Shown here: positions 9,262 through 18,306 of the stretch, one piece after another
Position numbering within the stretch: the stretch's first letter is position 1
Layout: each line of letters starts with the position of its first letter
Origin: Parasulfitobacter algicola
GTDB lineage: Bacteria; Pseudomonadota; Alphaproteobacteria; Rhodobacterales; Rhodobacteraceae
DNA: 64,000 bases
Direction: 5' to 3'
Assembly: GCF_013315265.1 (NCBI RefSeq)
Contig: NZ_JABUFE010000005.1
Coordinates: 62,001-126,000, forward strand
The notes under the pieces: generated by a model
The model's input: only the letters and a program-made list of their open reading frames with translations
Database searches by the model: none
What the model was told of the DNA's origin: nothing
Made by a program: the position numbers and the translations under genes

Positions 9262-10039
9262 AGTTGAAAGTGAAAATTCAGTTGCGGAACGGCTGGCAGC
9301 CGAAGCGCTGATCGTTGATGTCGACGGGTACGAGGGGCCGCTGGACCTCTTGCTGACCCTGTCACGCACGCAAAAGGTTGATCTGCGCAAGATCAGCGTT
9401 CTGCAATTGGCCGAACAATATCTATCCTTTATCGAACAGGCGAAAAGTCTGCGCATAGAGCTGGCGGCGGATTATCTGGTGATGGCCGCATGGCTTGCGT
9501 TTCTGAAGTCGCGCCTGCTGTTGCCCCCAGATCCCACCGAAGACGGCCCATCCGGCGAAGAACTTGCCGCACATCTGGCGTTTCAGCTGGAACGTCTGCA
9601 AGCGATGCGCGAAGCGTCTGCCCAGCTGATGGGTCGCAATCAGTTGGGGCGTGATTTCTTTGCCCGCGGTATTCCCGAAGGGGTCGAACGGGTGCGCAAG
9701 GTCACCTATTCGGCGACGTTGTTGGATCTGATGCAGGGGTATGCCCGCATTCGTACCAAGGATGAATTCCGCCCCTTTGTCATGGACCGAGACGCGGTTT
9801 TGACAATGGAACAGGCGCTGGAGCGGATGCGCGGTCTGATCGGATTTGCGGGCGACTGGACCGATTTGTCCAGCTATCTGCCCGAAGGCTGGGAAACCGA
9901 TCCGCAAAAACGCAGATCCGCCACGGCCGCCACATTTGCGGCAACTTTAGAACTGGCCAAAGTCGGGTTGATCGATATCAGACAGGGCGACACGTTCTCG
10001 CCCATTCATATACGGAAAAAAACAAATGACCGAGGTTGA
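9254..10039 (+). CDS. scpA: Segregation and condensation protein A
   Basis: Kleisin subunit of the bacterial Smc-ScpAB condensin, which organises and segregates the chromosome. The signature DGYEGPLDLLLTLSRTQKVDL near the N-terminus is the Smc-head-binding kleisin segment, followed by LAADYLVMAAWLAFLKSRLLLP. At about 261 residues it is full length. A GTG at 9248 would add two residues; the ATG at 9254 is the simpler choice. It overlaps nagZ upstream and scpB downstream (14 bp), an arrangement that suits matched expression of the two subunits. No smc gene is in the window. Confidence 0.95.
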   Translation: MVEVESENSVAERLAAEALIVDVDGYEGPLDLLLTLSRTQKVDLRKISVLQLAEQYLSFIEQAKSLRIELAADYLVMAAWLAFLKSRLLLPPDPTEDGPSGEELAAHLAFQLERLQAMREASAQLMGRNQLGRDFFARGIPEGVERVRKVTYSATLLDLMQGYARIRTKDEFRPFVMDRDAVLTMEQALERMRGLIGFAGDWTDLSSYLPEGWETDPQKRRSATAATFAATLELAKVGLIDIRQGDTFSPIHIRKKTNDRG

Positions 10040-10670
10040 AGAAAGCCTCTTTGAAGCGCCGCCAATGGGCGAACAGGAACGCATGGTCGAGGCGATTTTA
10101 TTTGCCACGGCCGAACCTGTCACTGTGAAAGAATTGCAAGGCCGCATGCCCCATGGGTGTGACGCGGCTGAAGCGCTGGTGCATTTGCGCAAGCGATATG
10201 AAGGGCGCGGTGTGAATGTAGTGCGTGTGGGCGATGCCTGGGCTATGCGTACCGCTGGTGATCTGGGCTTTTTGATGCAAAAAGAAACAGTTGAGACGCG
10301 CAAGTTAAGTCGCGCTGCCGTCGAAACGTTGGCGATTATTGCCTATCATCAGCCGGTTACACGGGCCGAGATCGAAGAAATTCGGGGCGTTGCCGTTAGC
10401 CGGGGTACGGTTGATCTGCTGATTGAACTGGAATGGATCCGATTTGGTCGTCGTCGGATGACGCCCGGCCGGCCTGTGACATTCGTTGTCACGCAGATGT
10501 TTCTGGATCACTTTGGCCTTGAAACGGCCCGCGATCTGCCGGGGCTGAAAGAACTGCGCGCCGCAGGCTTGCTGGAAAACCGTCCACCACCCGGTGAAAT
10601 GCCAGGCCTTGGTGAAGGCGACGAAGAAGACGAGGCGACCGAAGGTCAAAGCGAATTGTTCGAAGATTAG
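10026..10670 (+). CDS. scpB: Segregation and condensation protein B
   Basis: Winged-helix partner of ScpA that binds the kleisin middle region as a dimer. The motif RAAVETLAIIAYHQPVTRAEIEEIRGV with GTVDLLIELEWI is diagnostic for ScpB. The protein is 214 residues with an acidic tail (GDEEDEATEGQ), common in the family. Its stop shares bases with the stop of the convergent MFS gene. In many Rhodobacterales tatABC follows scpB; it does not here. Confidence 0.95.
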   Translation: MTEVEESLFEAPPMGEQERMVEAILFATAEPVTVKELQGRMPHGCDAAEALVHLRKRYEGRGVNVVRVGDAWAMRTAGDLGFLMQKETVETRKLSRAAVETLAIIAYHQPVTRAEIEEIRGVAVSRGTVDLLIELEWIRFGRRRMTPGRPVTFVVTQMFLDHFGLETARDLPGLKELRAAGLLENRPPPGEMPGLGEGDEEDEATEGQSELFED

Positions 10671-11806
10671 TTGGCGGGTCGCGAACGTTTCAGGTGCCAA
10701 GCCTCAATTACGATAAAACTGACAGCAATCGCGGCTAACCCGGCACAGGCCGCAAGACCGCCAATTTCAAAGATTGGGCGAAACCCGATAGCTCCTGCAA
10801 ATACGCAAAGATAAGTGACCGCTGAATTCAGCCCCATGATTGCGCCGCGCTGATCTGGATCAAGTCCGATCAATCGACCTACGGTCAGGTTCAGCGCGAT
10901 ATGGTTCGCCAAACCCCAACATAAAAAAGCGATCGTTAGCCCAATCAGACTGTATGACAGAACTGCGATCAATACCAATGCGGCTGTCACGCAAGCAAAG
11001 CTGTAAGGGGCCAACCCTTTATAGCCCATCCGATCAATCAGCCCATCAAAGCGTGCCGCGATGCCAAAACCAATGCCATACGCCAACACAGGGGCTGCGC
11101 CCGCAGCTGTGGTCATGCCCATGGCGCCCAGATGTGTGCCCAGAAAGCTGTACGTGCCGTAAAATGACAGCATCAGTAAAATCTGAACCATTAGTGCTGT
11201 AAAAATACCGGGCACTTTCAGGCTGGTTAAGGGCGATGTCACATGGTTTGCGATTCTGCGCGGGAAGGAAACCGTCAGCAACAGGATACTTAAAAGGGCG
11301 GCCAGCCCTGCCACGAATGCAAACACACTGCGCCAATGCAGAAGGTCGGCCAGAATGCTGCTAAGCGTGACCCCAAAGACCATCGACAGCGTCCAGCCTG
11401 TTAGAACGGTACCCATGGTGCGACCTTCTTGCCCGGGAGATGCGATGTCGGCTGCCAGACTATAGGTGGCTGGCAACGCAATGCCAGATGCAACCCCGGC
11501 CATAGTTTGTGCCGCGATCAATACCCAGAAGGCAGGGGCAATTGTGCTGAACATCGACGCCAAGGCAAACAGGATCATCGCTGCAATCAAAGACCTATCC
11601 GCGCCAAACCGATCAGCCAACGGGGCCAGCAACAATGCTGATCCTGCAGTGCCAAGACCAAAGGCGGCAGCTGCGATCATGATATCGGCTGCAGAGTTGC
11701 CAGCAAAGCTTTGCGCCACTGCCGCTGATACTGGTGATAAGACCAGTGAATTCGCGCCAATCACACCAACTGAGGCTGTCAAAAGAATAACTTGATAAGA
11801 TGGCAT
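10667..11806 (-). CDS. MFS transporter
   Basis: A 379-residue major facilitator superfamily permease with about 12 helices. The loop 2-3 signature is recognisable as LADRFGADRSLIAA near residue 60-75, and the matching motif in the second half is DRMGYKGLAPYS. It lies divergent from an Lrp/AsnC-type regulator, with 78 bp between the start codons, a common arrangement for exporters of amino acids or drugs controlled by the neighbour. The 3' end overlaps scpB by 4 bp. The substrate cannot be predicted. Confidence 0.88.
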   Translation of the reverse strand: MPSYQVILLTASVGVIGANSLVLSPVSAAVAQSFAGNSAADIMIAAAAFGLGTAGSALLLAPLADRFGADRSLIAAMILFALASMFSTIAPAFWVLIAAQTMAGVASGIALPATYSLAADIASPGQEGRTMGTVLTGWTLSMVFGVTLSSILADLLHWRSVFAFVAGLAALLSILLLTVSFPRRIANHVTSPLTSLKVPGIFTALMVQILLMLSFYGTYSFLGTHLGAMGMTTAAGAAPVLAYGIGFGIAARFDGLIDRMGYKGLAPYSFACVTAALVLIAVLSYSLIGLTIAFLCWGLANHIALNLTVGRLIGLDPDQRGAIMGLNSAVTYLCVFAGAIGFRPIFEIGGLAACAGLAAIAVSFIVIEAWHLKRSRPAN

Positions 11807-11820
11807 ATGCTTTCACCGAA

Positions 11821-11848
11821 ATTTATAAGGTGATATATGCATTTATAA
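11821..11848. promoter_or_regulatory. Direct repeat, likely Lrp/AsnC operator
   Basis: ATTTATAA occurs at 11821-11828 and again at 11841-11848, exactly 20 bp (two helical turns) apart, in the AT-rich gap between the divergent MFS and Lrp-type genes. This geometry fits a dimeric or higher-order Lrp-family protein binding one DNA face. No experimental support is implied. Confidence 0.5.
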
Positions 11849-11884
11849 TTATGAAATTCAGCACAACAGAGAAGTGAGGCTGTG

Positions 11885-12409
11885 ATGAAAAATACAGATC
11901 ATATTCCGCAGAATGCAGCATCTGTACGGGCCCTGGATGCAATTGACAGAAAAATATTAGGTGAGCTGGGCCGCGATGCGACGCTTAGCTTTTCCGATTT
12001 AAGCCAACGTGTGGGTCTTTCGGCCCCGGCTGTGCATGAACGTGTCAAGCGGCTTAAGGCGGCTGGAGTTATCAAAAGAACGGTCGCAATTCTGGATGGT
12101 CCCGCCCTTGGCAAGACCTTACTGGCTTTTGTGCATGTCGATACCACAGGCTGGGGAAAGACAGCCGCGTTGATGGCCTTGGCAAAGTTGCCCGAGGTCG
12201 AGGAAATTCATTCTGCCACGGGCGATACGTGTTTGATCATGAAAGTGCGCGTTGCGTCATCAGAAGCGTTAGAGGGGCTTTTGTCACAACTTTACGACGT
12301 TGATGGCGTCCGCAGCACGCGAACCTATGTTGCCCTGTCCACGCACCTTGAGCGGACCGTTCAAGCTGATATTTCTGACGAATTGGCCTTGGGCCCACAT
12401 ATCAAATAG
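11885..12409 (+). CDS. Lrp/AsnC family transcriptional regulator
   Basis: A 174-residue regulator with an N-terminal helix-turn-helix (DAIDRKILGELGRDATLSFSDLSQRVGLSAPAVHERVKRL is the canonical Lrp shape) and a C-terminal RAM ligand-binding domain (EVEEIHSATGDTCLIMKVRV). The ATG at 11885 is chosen over the GTG at 11882 because GAGG at 11876-11879 gives a 5-base spacing to it. It most likely controls the divergent MFS gene and itself through the repeats at 11821-11848. The ligand is probably an amino acid by family, but this is not visible in the sequence. Confidence 0.92.
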   Translation: MKNTDHIPQNAASVRALDAIDRKILGELGRDATLSFSDLSQRVGLSAPAVHERVKRLKAAGVIKRTVAILDGPALGKTLLAFVHVDTTGWGKTAALMALAKLPEVEEIHSATGDTCLIMKVRVASSEALEGLLSQLYDVDGVRSTRTYVALSTHLERTVQADISDELALGPHIK

Positions 12410-12454
12410 CGGATGTTTTGGGACGCGTTGCGAAGCCGGTAGCTGAAAGTAAAG

Positions 12455-13528
12455 CTATATGGCTTTGAAATGCTTTGAAAGTTTCAGACCTTGCCCCTGA
12501 TAGTTTGAAGCAATACCAGTCCCATAAAGCTGTGTTGGGACTTCTGCCATGCGCTCATAGACCAGACGGCCAACGATCTGGCCGTGTTCCAGCACAAAGG
12601 GGGCTTCGTGGCAGCGCACTTCTAAAACGCCGCGCGATCCTGTACCACCTGCACGGGCATGACCAAAGCCGGGGTCGAAAAACCCCGCATAATGTACGCG
12701 AAATTCACCGACCATGGCCAAATATGGGGCCATTTCTGCTGCGCAATCAGGGGGGATTGTCACGGCCTCGCGGCTGACAAGAATATAGAATGCGCCGGGA
12801 TCCAGAATGATGCGTCCCTCGTTGGTGCGGATTGGTTCCCAGTATTCTTCGGGTTCGTAAAAGGACAGTTTATCCAGATCAATCACGCCCGTATGTGGTT
12901 TGGCACGAAAGCCTACCAGATTGCCATTTTTCGGTTTCAGATCAACCGAAAACCCCAAGCCATCGTCAATATGCGCCTCGCCAGAAACCAGTGTTTCTTC
13001 GGCATGCAGCTTGCGCAGTTCGATATCGCTTAGGACGGCCTGGCCTTTGCGAAAGCGGATCTGGTTCAGGCGCATGCCGGGGCGGACCAGAACGCTGAAT
13101 GATCGGGGGCAGATTTCGGCATAAAGCGGGCCAGAATAACCTGGGGCAATACGATCAAATTCAACCCCACCATCGGTGATCGTACGGGTCAAAAGATCAA
13201 GCCTGCCGGTTGAACTTTTGGCATTTGCTACGGCCTGTACACCATTAGGCAGGGCCAGACTTTCCATCAAAGGTACTACGTAAACGGCCCCTTTTTCCAG
13301 AACAGCACCGTCCGAAAGATCAATGCGGTGCATTTCGAATTCTTCCAAACGTCTGGCGACAGTCGCGTTTTGCCCGGACAAGAAGGAAGCGCGGACACGG
13401 TACGCAACAGTCCCCAGACGCAGATCAAGGCTAGCGGGCTGCACTTGTTCGGGCAGAATAGCGGGCGTCGCCTTCAGGGCACCATCACGGATCATCCCTT
13501 CAATCATCTGACTTGGCAAAACGCCCAT
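12455..13528 (-). CDS. dcd: dCTP deaminase, long alphaproteobacterial type
   Basis: A 357-residue protein of the dUTPase/dCTP-deaminase fold, about twice the size of classical Dcd and built of two related halves. The first half contains QPASLDLRLG and NAKSSTGRLDLLTR, the second GAFYILVSREAVTIPP and HYAGFFDPGFGH followed by GSRGVLEVRCHEAP. The role is to supply dUTP/dUMP for thymidylate synthesis. AAGGAAG upstream of the ATG at 13528 fixes the start; the reading from 13564 adds 12 residues without support. It is followed upstream by tRNA-Pro on the same strand. Confidence 0.88.
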   Translation of the reverse strand: MGVLPSQMIEGMIRDGALKATPAILPEQVQPASLDLRLGTVAYRVRASFLSGQNATVARRLEEFEMHRIDLSDGAVLEKGAVYVVPLMESLALPNGVQAVANAKSSTGRLDLLTRTITDGGVEFDRIAPGYSGPLYAEICPRSFSVLVRPGMRLNQIRFRKGQAVLSDIELRKLHAEETLVSGEAHIDDGLGFSVDLKPKNGNLVGFRAKPHTGVIDLDKLSFYEPEEYWEPIRTNEGRIILDPGAFYILVSREAVTIPPDCAAEMAPYLAMVGEFRVHYAGFFDPGFGHARAGGTGSRGVLEVRCHEAPFVLEHGQIVGRLVYERMAEVPTQLYGTGIASNYQGQGLKLSKHFKAI

Positions 13529-13585
13529 CTTCGACTTCCTTTTACGCAAAACGCCCGCAGGCACGGGCCAGCGGGCGGTTTGAAA

Positions 13586-13662
13586 TGGTCGGGCTAGCAG
13601 GACTCGAACCTGCGACCTTCCGTCCCCCAGACGGACGCGCTACCAGGCTGCGCCATAGCCCG
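13586..13662 (-). tRNA. tRNA-Pro (anticodon GGG)
   Basis: A 77-base cloverleaf on the minus strand. The 5' acceptor strand CGGGCTA pairs with TAGCCCG before an encoded ACCA-type end, the anticodon loop reads CTGGGGGAC with GGG as anticodon, and the T arm is GCAGGTTCGAATCCTGC. Mature CCA is encoded. It reads CCC and CCU proline codons. It stands alone between dcd and the merR gene. Confidence 0.96.
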
Positions 13663-13726
13663 ACGTTGGCGTAGTCATACTGATTTGATAGGCAGGGGCA
13701 AGGGCGTATTTGCACGAAATACCGTC

Positions 13727-14299
13727 TTATTGCGCTGCGTTCGCGGCCATTTTATCGCGCAAAGCCACAAGTCTGGACATCAAGGTTTCCAATTTTTCGT
13801 GTTTGGCTGAAAGAATGGCGGGATCCGTGGCGTTTAATGCAGCCAGAACATGTGTATCTGCTGGTTCTTGTGGTGCCGGATCTTCGATATCATCAAAAAA
13901 GAATGTGTTCTGAACAGGTTCACTGGTATCTGACGGGGTCAGATCCGTAGGTTTGATCGGAACAACATTATCAGCTTCAGTCTTGTCGCTGACGTTATCA
14001 TCTATGAATGCATCAAAGGGCATGTCCAAAGGCGGTGCAAAGGATGCAACATGCTTGATCCCTTTGGTTTGCAACAATTTCTTGACGCTGTTGATCGTCA
14101 GCCCGTCCTGGTGCAGCAGCTTTTTGATACCACCCAGCAACATCATATCTGACGGGCGATAATACCTGCGCCCGCCGGCACGCTTGACCGGCTTTACCTG
14201 TGTGAATTTGCTTTCCCAAAAGCGCAAAACATGGGGCGGTGTCTCAAGCCAGTCCGACACTTCGGAAATCGTACGAAAGGCATCACGCGCCTTTTCCAT
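13727..14299 (-). CDS. MerR family regulator downstream of ihfA
   Basis: A 190-residue protein with an N-terminal MerR winged-helix domain ([25 protein letters not shown], then [14 protein letters not shown]), and a long acidic low-complexity C-terminal part rather than the usual coiled-coil and ligand domain. No metal-binding cysteines are present. The start at 14299 lies 4 bp past the ihfA stop; the longer reading from 14329 would overlap ihfA. The ihfA-merR pair is conserved across alphaproteobacteria, which suggests a housekeeping rather than stress role, though none is established here. Confidence 0.88.
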   Translation of the reverse strand: MEKARDAFRTISEVSDWLETPPHVLRFWESKFTQVKPVKRAGGRRYYRPSDMMLLGGIKKLLHQDGLTINSVKKLLQTKGIKHVASFAPPLDMPFDAFIDDNVSDKTEADNVVPIKPTDLTPSDTSEPVQNTFFFDDIEDPAPQEPADTHVLAALNATDPAILSAKHEKLETLMSRLVALRDKMAANAAQ

Positions 14300-14303
14300 C
14301 GGA

Positions 14304-14606
14304 TTAGCCTTTGTTGCCAGCGGCCACACGATCTTTCATCAGATGCGAAGGTCGAAATGTCAGAACGCGGCGGGGATGGATCGGAACCTCTTCGCCGGTT
14401 TTTGGATTGCGGCCAACGCGGGCTGCTTTTTCGCGAACAGAAAATGTTCCAAAAGATGATATTTTGACGCTTTCGCCTTTGACCAAAGCGTCTGACATAT
14501 GCGCCAGAACGCTTTCGACCAACTGGGCACTTTCATTGCGCGACAGGCCTACCTCGCGGAACACAGCTTCGCTTAAATCCATACGGGTCAGTGTCTTGTC
14601 GGCCAT
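14304..14606 (-). CDS. ihfA: Integration host factor subunit alpha
   Basis: A 100-residue HU/IHF-family DNA-bending protein. The beta-arm carries [12 protein letters not shown] with the intercalating Pro, and the body motif [22 protein letters not shown] is typical. [22 protein letters not shown] at the N-terminus places it with IhfA rather than HU or IhfB. It lies between fabH and merR on the same strand; 83 bp separate it from fabH, so it may have its own promoter in addition to readthrough. Confidence 0.95.
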   Translation of the reverse strand: MADKTLTRMDLSEAVFREVGLSRNESAQLVESVLAHMSDALVKGESVKISSFGTFSVREKAARVGRNPKTGEEVPIHPRRVLTFRPSHLMKDRVAAGNKG

Positions 14607-14689
14607 TGTGACGCTCCTTGATTTGAAGGGACTTTAGGCGATCCGCAATTTCCGAGTCAATATCAAGGACTTGGCTGGCAGAGTTATGC

Positions 14690-15658
14690 TTACCAGCGCA
14701 AGACGACTGCGCCCCAAGCCAGACCACCGCCAATTGCTTCTGTTACGATCAAATCACCCTGTTTAATCTGGCCGCGCTGCTTTCCGACAGACAGCGCAAG
14801 CGGGATGGATGCTGCAGATGTATTGCCATGATCCTGAACGGTTAAAATAACCTTATCCAAGGATAGGTTCATCTTTTGTGCTGTAGCTTTGATGATTCGC
14901 AAGTTGGCCTGATGGGGCACAATCCAGTCGATATCCTTGGCTTCGACCCCAGCACTTGCCATTGCGGTCTCGGCCGTTTCGGCAAGTTTTTCAACGGCGT
15001 GGCGAAAGACTTCCTTGCCCTGCATCCGCAGATAGCCCGTTGATTGCAACGATATTCCGCCATCGACATAAAGAAGATCGCGATATTGCCCGTCAGAGTT
15101 CAGATCACTGGCCAGAATGCCGCGATCAGCGGGGGTGCCGTCACTGTCTTCGGCGCTAAGCAGAACGGCACCGGCCCCGTCGCCAAACAAAACGCAAGTG
15201 CCACGATCGGACCAATCCATGATTTTGCTGAATGTTTCGGATCCGATCACCAAGACCTGCTTGGCTTGACCCGAAACGATCAACGCATTGGCGTTGGCCA
15301 GGGCATAGGCAAAGCCAGCACAGACTGCCTGAATGTCAAAAGCAAAGCCATGGCGCATACCAAGGGCATTTTGAACCATGGTGGCAGCAGACGGAAATGT
15401 CAGATCAGGGGTCGACGTGGCCAGAACAATGGCATCCACCGTATCGGCTGTCAGTCCTGCATCATTCAACGCAGCTTGTGCAGCTAACGTTGCCATCTTT
15501 GACGTTGTTTCATCGTCTGATGCAAAATGACGTCGCTCAATACCGGATCGCGACTTGATCCATTCATCAGTCGTATCAAGCTTTTCTTCGAACTCGGAAT
15601 TGGGAACCACGCGTTCGGGCAGGTAGTGACCTACACCCTTCACAACGGCACGTATCAT
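14690..15658 (-). CDS. fabH: 3-oxoacyl-ACP synthase III
   Basis: Condenses acetyl-CoA with malonyl-ACP to start fatty acid chains. The catalytic triad is visible: Cys113 in DIQAVCAGF, His249 in WIVPHQANLRII and Asn279 in DHGNTSAAS. At 322 residues it is full length. Its ATG overlaps the plsX stop by 4 bp (15655-15658), so the two are translationally coupled, linking fatty acid initiation to phospholipid synthesis. Confidence 0.97.
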   Translation of the reverse strand: MIRAVVKGVGHYLPERVVPNSEFEEKLDTTDEWIKSRSGIERRHFASDDETTSKMATLAAQAALNDAGLTADTVDAIVLATSTPDLTFPSAATMVQNALGMRHGFAFDIQAVCAGFAYALANANALIVSGQAKQVLVIGSETFSKIMDWSDRGTCVLFGDGAGAVLLSAEDSDGTPADRGILASDLNSDGQYRDLLYVDGGISLQSTGYLRMQGKEVFRHAVEKLAETAETAMASAGVEAKDIDWIVPHQANLRIIKATAQKMNLSLDKVILTVQDHGNTSAASIPLALSVGKQRGQIKQGDLIVTEAIGGGLAWGAVVLRW

Positions 15659-16758
15659 TCATTTTTGCCTTTTTGACCGCTCTCGGTGTCATCTTGGGCC
15701 AGCTCGGTTGCCGATGCAACCCGTGCCGCCAGACGTTCGGTAAACCCAGACTGCGCAAGGCGGAACGCAAGGTGAACAGCCGATGCTACGCCAAGTGAAT
15801 CTGATGATCCGTGTGATTTCACGACTGTGCCGTTCAGACCCAAAAACACCCCACCATTCACTCGGCGTGGATCAATGCGTTTCTTCAGTCTTTGCAAGGA
15901 TGTCAGCGCCAAAAGGGCTGCAATGCGCGATAGCGGTGAATATTGAAACGCCTCTTTCAGCAACATTCGAATGGTACTTGCAGTGCCTTCACCCGTTTTC
16001 AGCGCGATATTGCCGGTAAAGCCATCAGTCACAATCACGTCAACGCGGTCAGATGGAATATCACCACCTTCGACAAAACCAACAAAGTCGAAATCTGCCC
16101 GTGGGGCAGCCCGCGCAATCATTTCATGCGCGACTTTTAATTCGGCACGGCCTTTGTTTTCTTCGGTGCCAACATTCAACAGGCCAATGCGGGGGCGCTG
16201 CAAATCTAGGCCGTTTCTGGCATATGAAGCACCCATAAGAGCATACTGCATCAAATCATCTTCGTCAGCGCGTACATCTGCACCAACATCCAGCATGATA
16301 TTGAAACCGCCGGGATTGATTGAGGGCCACAAGCAAGCAATTGCAGGGCGATTGATGCCTTCGATCTTACGCAACCGAATCATAGAAATGGCCATCAGCG
16401 CGCCGGTGTTGCCGCAAGACACACAGGCCTGGGCATCGCCATTTCGAACAGCTTCAACGGCGGACCACATGGATGTGTCTTTGCCGTGCCGCATCACCTG
16501 CGACGGCTTATCCTGCATCGTCACGACACCTTTGGCGTCCCGAATCTCGCATCGGTTTTCCAACTGCTTTTTCTTGACCAAGGGGCGCAACTCATCCTCG
16601 GGGCCATGCAGAATGTAACCGATATCGGGGTTTTTGCTTGCAGAAATGGCAAGACCCGCAACAACCGTCGCAGGCCCCATATCGCCGCCCATAGCGTCAA
16701 CCGAAATCGTGACGCGCCCGGATGCGCGCTTAGCCTCTGAGATATCCTCGTTTGGCAT
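15655..16758 (-). CDS. plsX: Phosphate acyltransferase
   Basis: Makes acyl-phosphate from acyl-ACP, the acyl donor for PlsY in phosphatidic acid synthesis. The N-terminal ISVDAMGGDMGP and the central SCGNTGALMAIS, MLDVGAD and LLNVGTEENKG blocks are diagnostic. The 367 residues are standard length, with a charged C-terminal tail. It lies 15 bp downstream of rpmF and overlaps fabH, matching the classic rpmF-plsX-fabH order. Confidence 0.96.
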   Translation of the reverse strand: MPNEDISEAKRASGRVTISVDAMGGDMGPATVVAGLAISASKNPDIGYILHGPEDELRPLVKKKQLENRCEIRDAKGVVTMQDKPSQVMRHGKDTSMWSAVEAVRNGDAQACVSCGNTGALMAISMIRLRKIEGINRPAIACLWPSINPGGFNIMLDVGADVRADEDDLMQYALMGASYARNGLDLQRPRIGLLNVGTEENKGRAELKVAHEMIARAAPRADFDFVGFVEGGDIPSDRVDVIVTDGFTGNIALKTGEGTASTIRMLLKEAFQYSPLSRIAALLALTSLQRLKKRIDPRRVNGGVFLGLNGTVVKSHGSSDSLGVASAVHLAFRLAQSGFTERLAARVASATELAQDDTESGQKGKNE

Positions 16759-16773
16759 GGCGCCCTTTATGAT

Positions 16774-16983
16774 CTAGGCCGCGTCGTCTTCGTCAAGATC
16801 GATTTCATCGACCATTGCGATAACTTCACGATCATCATAATGGCCGCATGCGGCGCAGATATGATGGGGGCGTTTCAGTTCGCCACAGTTTGCGCATTCA
16901 TTCGGGTTTGCGGCAACAAGTGAGTCGTGTGAGCGACGGTTGTTACGACGCGATTTCGAAATCTTATTCTGAGGGACAGCCAT
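16774..16983 (-). CDS. rpmF: 50S ribosomal protein L32
   Basis: A 69-residue ribosomal protein. It starts [20 protein letters not shown] and carries two CxxC pairs (CANC and CAAC) that bind zinc, so this is the Zn-containing form. The acidic C-terminal tail ([11 protein letters not shown]) is longer than in enterobacteria, as is usual in alphaproteobacteria. It sits between yceD and plsX. Confidence 0.97.
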   Translation of the reverse strand: MAVPQNKISKSRRNNRRSHDSLVAANPNECANCGELKRPHHICAACGHYDDREVIAMVDEIDLDEDDAA

Positions 16984-17130
16984 GTCTCAACCTCGGGGTT
17001 ATATCAGGGCATGTGCCCATCAGTGTCGTTTCGGGATTGATGCGGGCGATAAATGATATCGCTCTGCCTGTCTACCCCGGTGAATCCAAGAAGCGTCTAA
17101 ATACTGTGATTCAGGCGCGGCGCAAGTGTT

Positions 17131-17685
17131 TTATGCCGAACCATCGCTATCTTTGTTAAGTTTGTCACGTAAGGACGCCAATCCGGCAAAGGGGCGGGCG
17201 TCATCATCGGTCATCGCTTTTTCACCAGGCTTGGTAAATGCAGCCTGTGTCAGGGCTGCGTCATCGGCCTTTGGATAAAGCGGTAAAGCCAATGCCAGCG
17301 CTTCAATCAGGATGTCGTCAAGGTTTAGCGTTGCTGGTAATGCTTCGACCGTATCATCAGTATTCATTTCTATTTCAGACCCTTCCGATATTTCTGGCAA
17401 TTCGCGCAGATATAGCCGCGATATGTCTTCTTCAATGCGTGTGGTCACCGGAGCCAAGGTTACAACACAAGGCTGCACCACTGTTGCGCCAAGGTGTGCG
17501 GTCAGTTCCCAATCGCGCTGGCCTATGGGCGCCACGACGCCTTTGAACCGAACCTTACGTAAGGCCGACAGTTCAAGCTGATCCGTAATCTGATCCAGCT
17601 GTGCTGCTTCAGGTTGAATATCAAATTGTGTTGGCTTCTTTTGGGGCAGGTCCGCCACCCGAAGCACGTTTTTTTGAATAGCCAT
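17131..17685 (-). CDS. YceD family protein (DUF177)
   Basis: A 184-residue DUF177 protein, always found just upstream of rpmF and linked in the literature to 23S rRNA processing or accumulation. Seen here are the central GQRDWELTAHLGATVVQPCVVTLAPV block with its single conserved Cys, and an acidic segment LPEISEGSEIEMNTDD. About 147 bp lie between it and rpmF, with no further gene. It is transcribed divergently from the bamE-like gene. Confidence 0.88.
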   Translation of the reverse strand: MAIQKNVLRVADLPQKKPTQFDIQPEAAQLDQITDQLELSALRKVRFKGVVAPIGQRDWELTAHLGATVVQPCVVTLAPVTTRIEEDISRLYLRELPEISEGSEIEMNTDDTVEALPATLNLDDILIEALALALPLYPKADDAALTQAAFTKPGEKAMTDDDARPFAGLASLRDKLNKDSDGSA

Positions 17686-17763
17686 TGATGCGTTTCCATT
17701 CTTGAACAGACCTCTGAGCTTCTATAAGCCTCTGGCATACAAACGCCAAGGCACGAGGATTAG

Positions 17764-18231
17764 ATGCAGGCATTCATTAAATTATTTATCAGTCTTGCCC
17801 TTGTTGCCAGTCTTTCGGCCTGTGTTGCCACCTATCGCAATCATGGATATGCGCCGTCAGATGATGAATTAGACGATATCATTGTCGGTCTTGATACCCG
17901 TGACAGTGTGATTGAATCGGTTGGAATGCCGTCAGCCGAAGGTGTTTTAAACGACAGCGGCGTCTTTTACCTGCAAAGTCGCTGGCGCCATTATGCCTAT
18001 CAGGCGCCGCGTGCAGTGGATCGTCAGCTAGTTGTCGTGCGCTTTGACCAGGATGACGTGGTCAGCAATGTTGAACGGTTCACCTTGCAGGATGGCCAAG
18101 TTGTTCCACTGTCCCGCCGTGTGACAGACAGTAATATCGAAGGCATCACATTCCTGCGTCAGCTGCTTGGAAATTTTGGAAATTTCAATCCTGGCGATTT
18201 TTTCGGCGGAAGCGACACACCAGAACCCTAG
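17764..18231 (+). CDS. bamE: SmpA/OmlA-type outer membrane lipoprotein (BamE-like)
   Basis: A 155-residue lipoprotein with a signal peptide ending in the lipobox LSAC (Cys20). The following LDTRDSVIESVGMPSAEG is the SmpA/OmlA fold signature, so it is the likely BamE subunit of the beta-barrel assembly machine, anchored to the inner face of the outer membrane. The C-terminal extension ends in a Gly/Asn-rich tail (LLGNFGNFNPGDFFGGS) typical of Rhodobacterales homologs. It is divergent from yceD, 78 bp away. Confidence 0.85.
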   Translation: MQAFIKLFISLALVASLSACVATYRNHGYAPSDDELDDIIVGLDTRDSVIESVGMPSAEGVLNDSGVFYLQSRWRHYAYQAPRAVDRQLVVVRFDQDDVVSNVERFTLQDGQVVPLSRRVTDSNIEGITFLRQLLGNFGNFNPGDFFGGSDTPEP

Positions 18232-18306
18232 GATTTATGGCGGTCCAATTTGAAGAATGTTTGGGCCGCACATAGCGAACTAAACGTCAGAATGCTTAGT
18301 TTTTGC

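Noticed and set aside
13586-13662. tRNA-Pro as phage or island attachment site
   Set aside because: No second copy of its 3' end and no integrase nearby.
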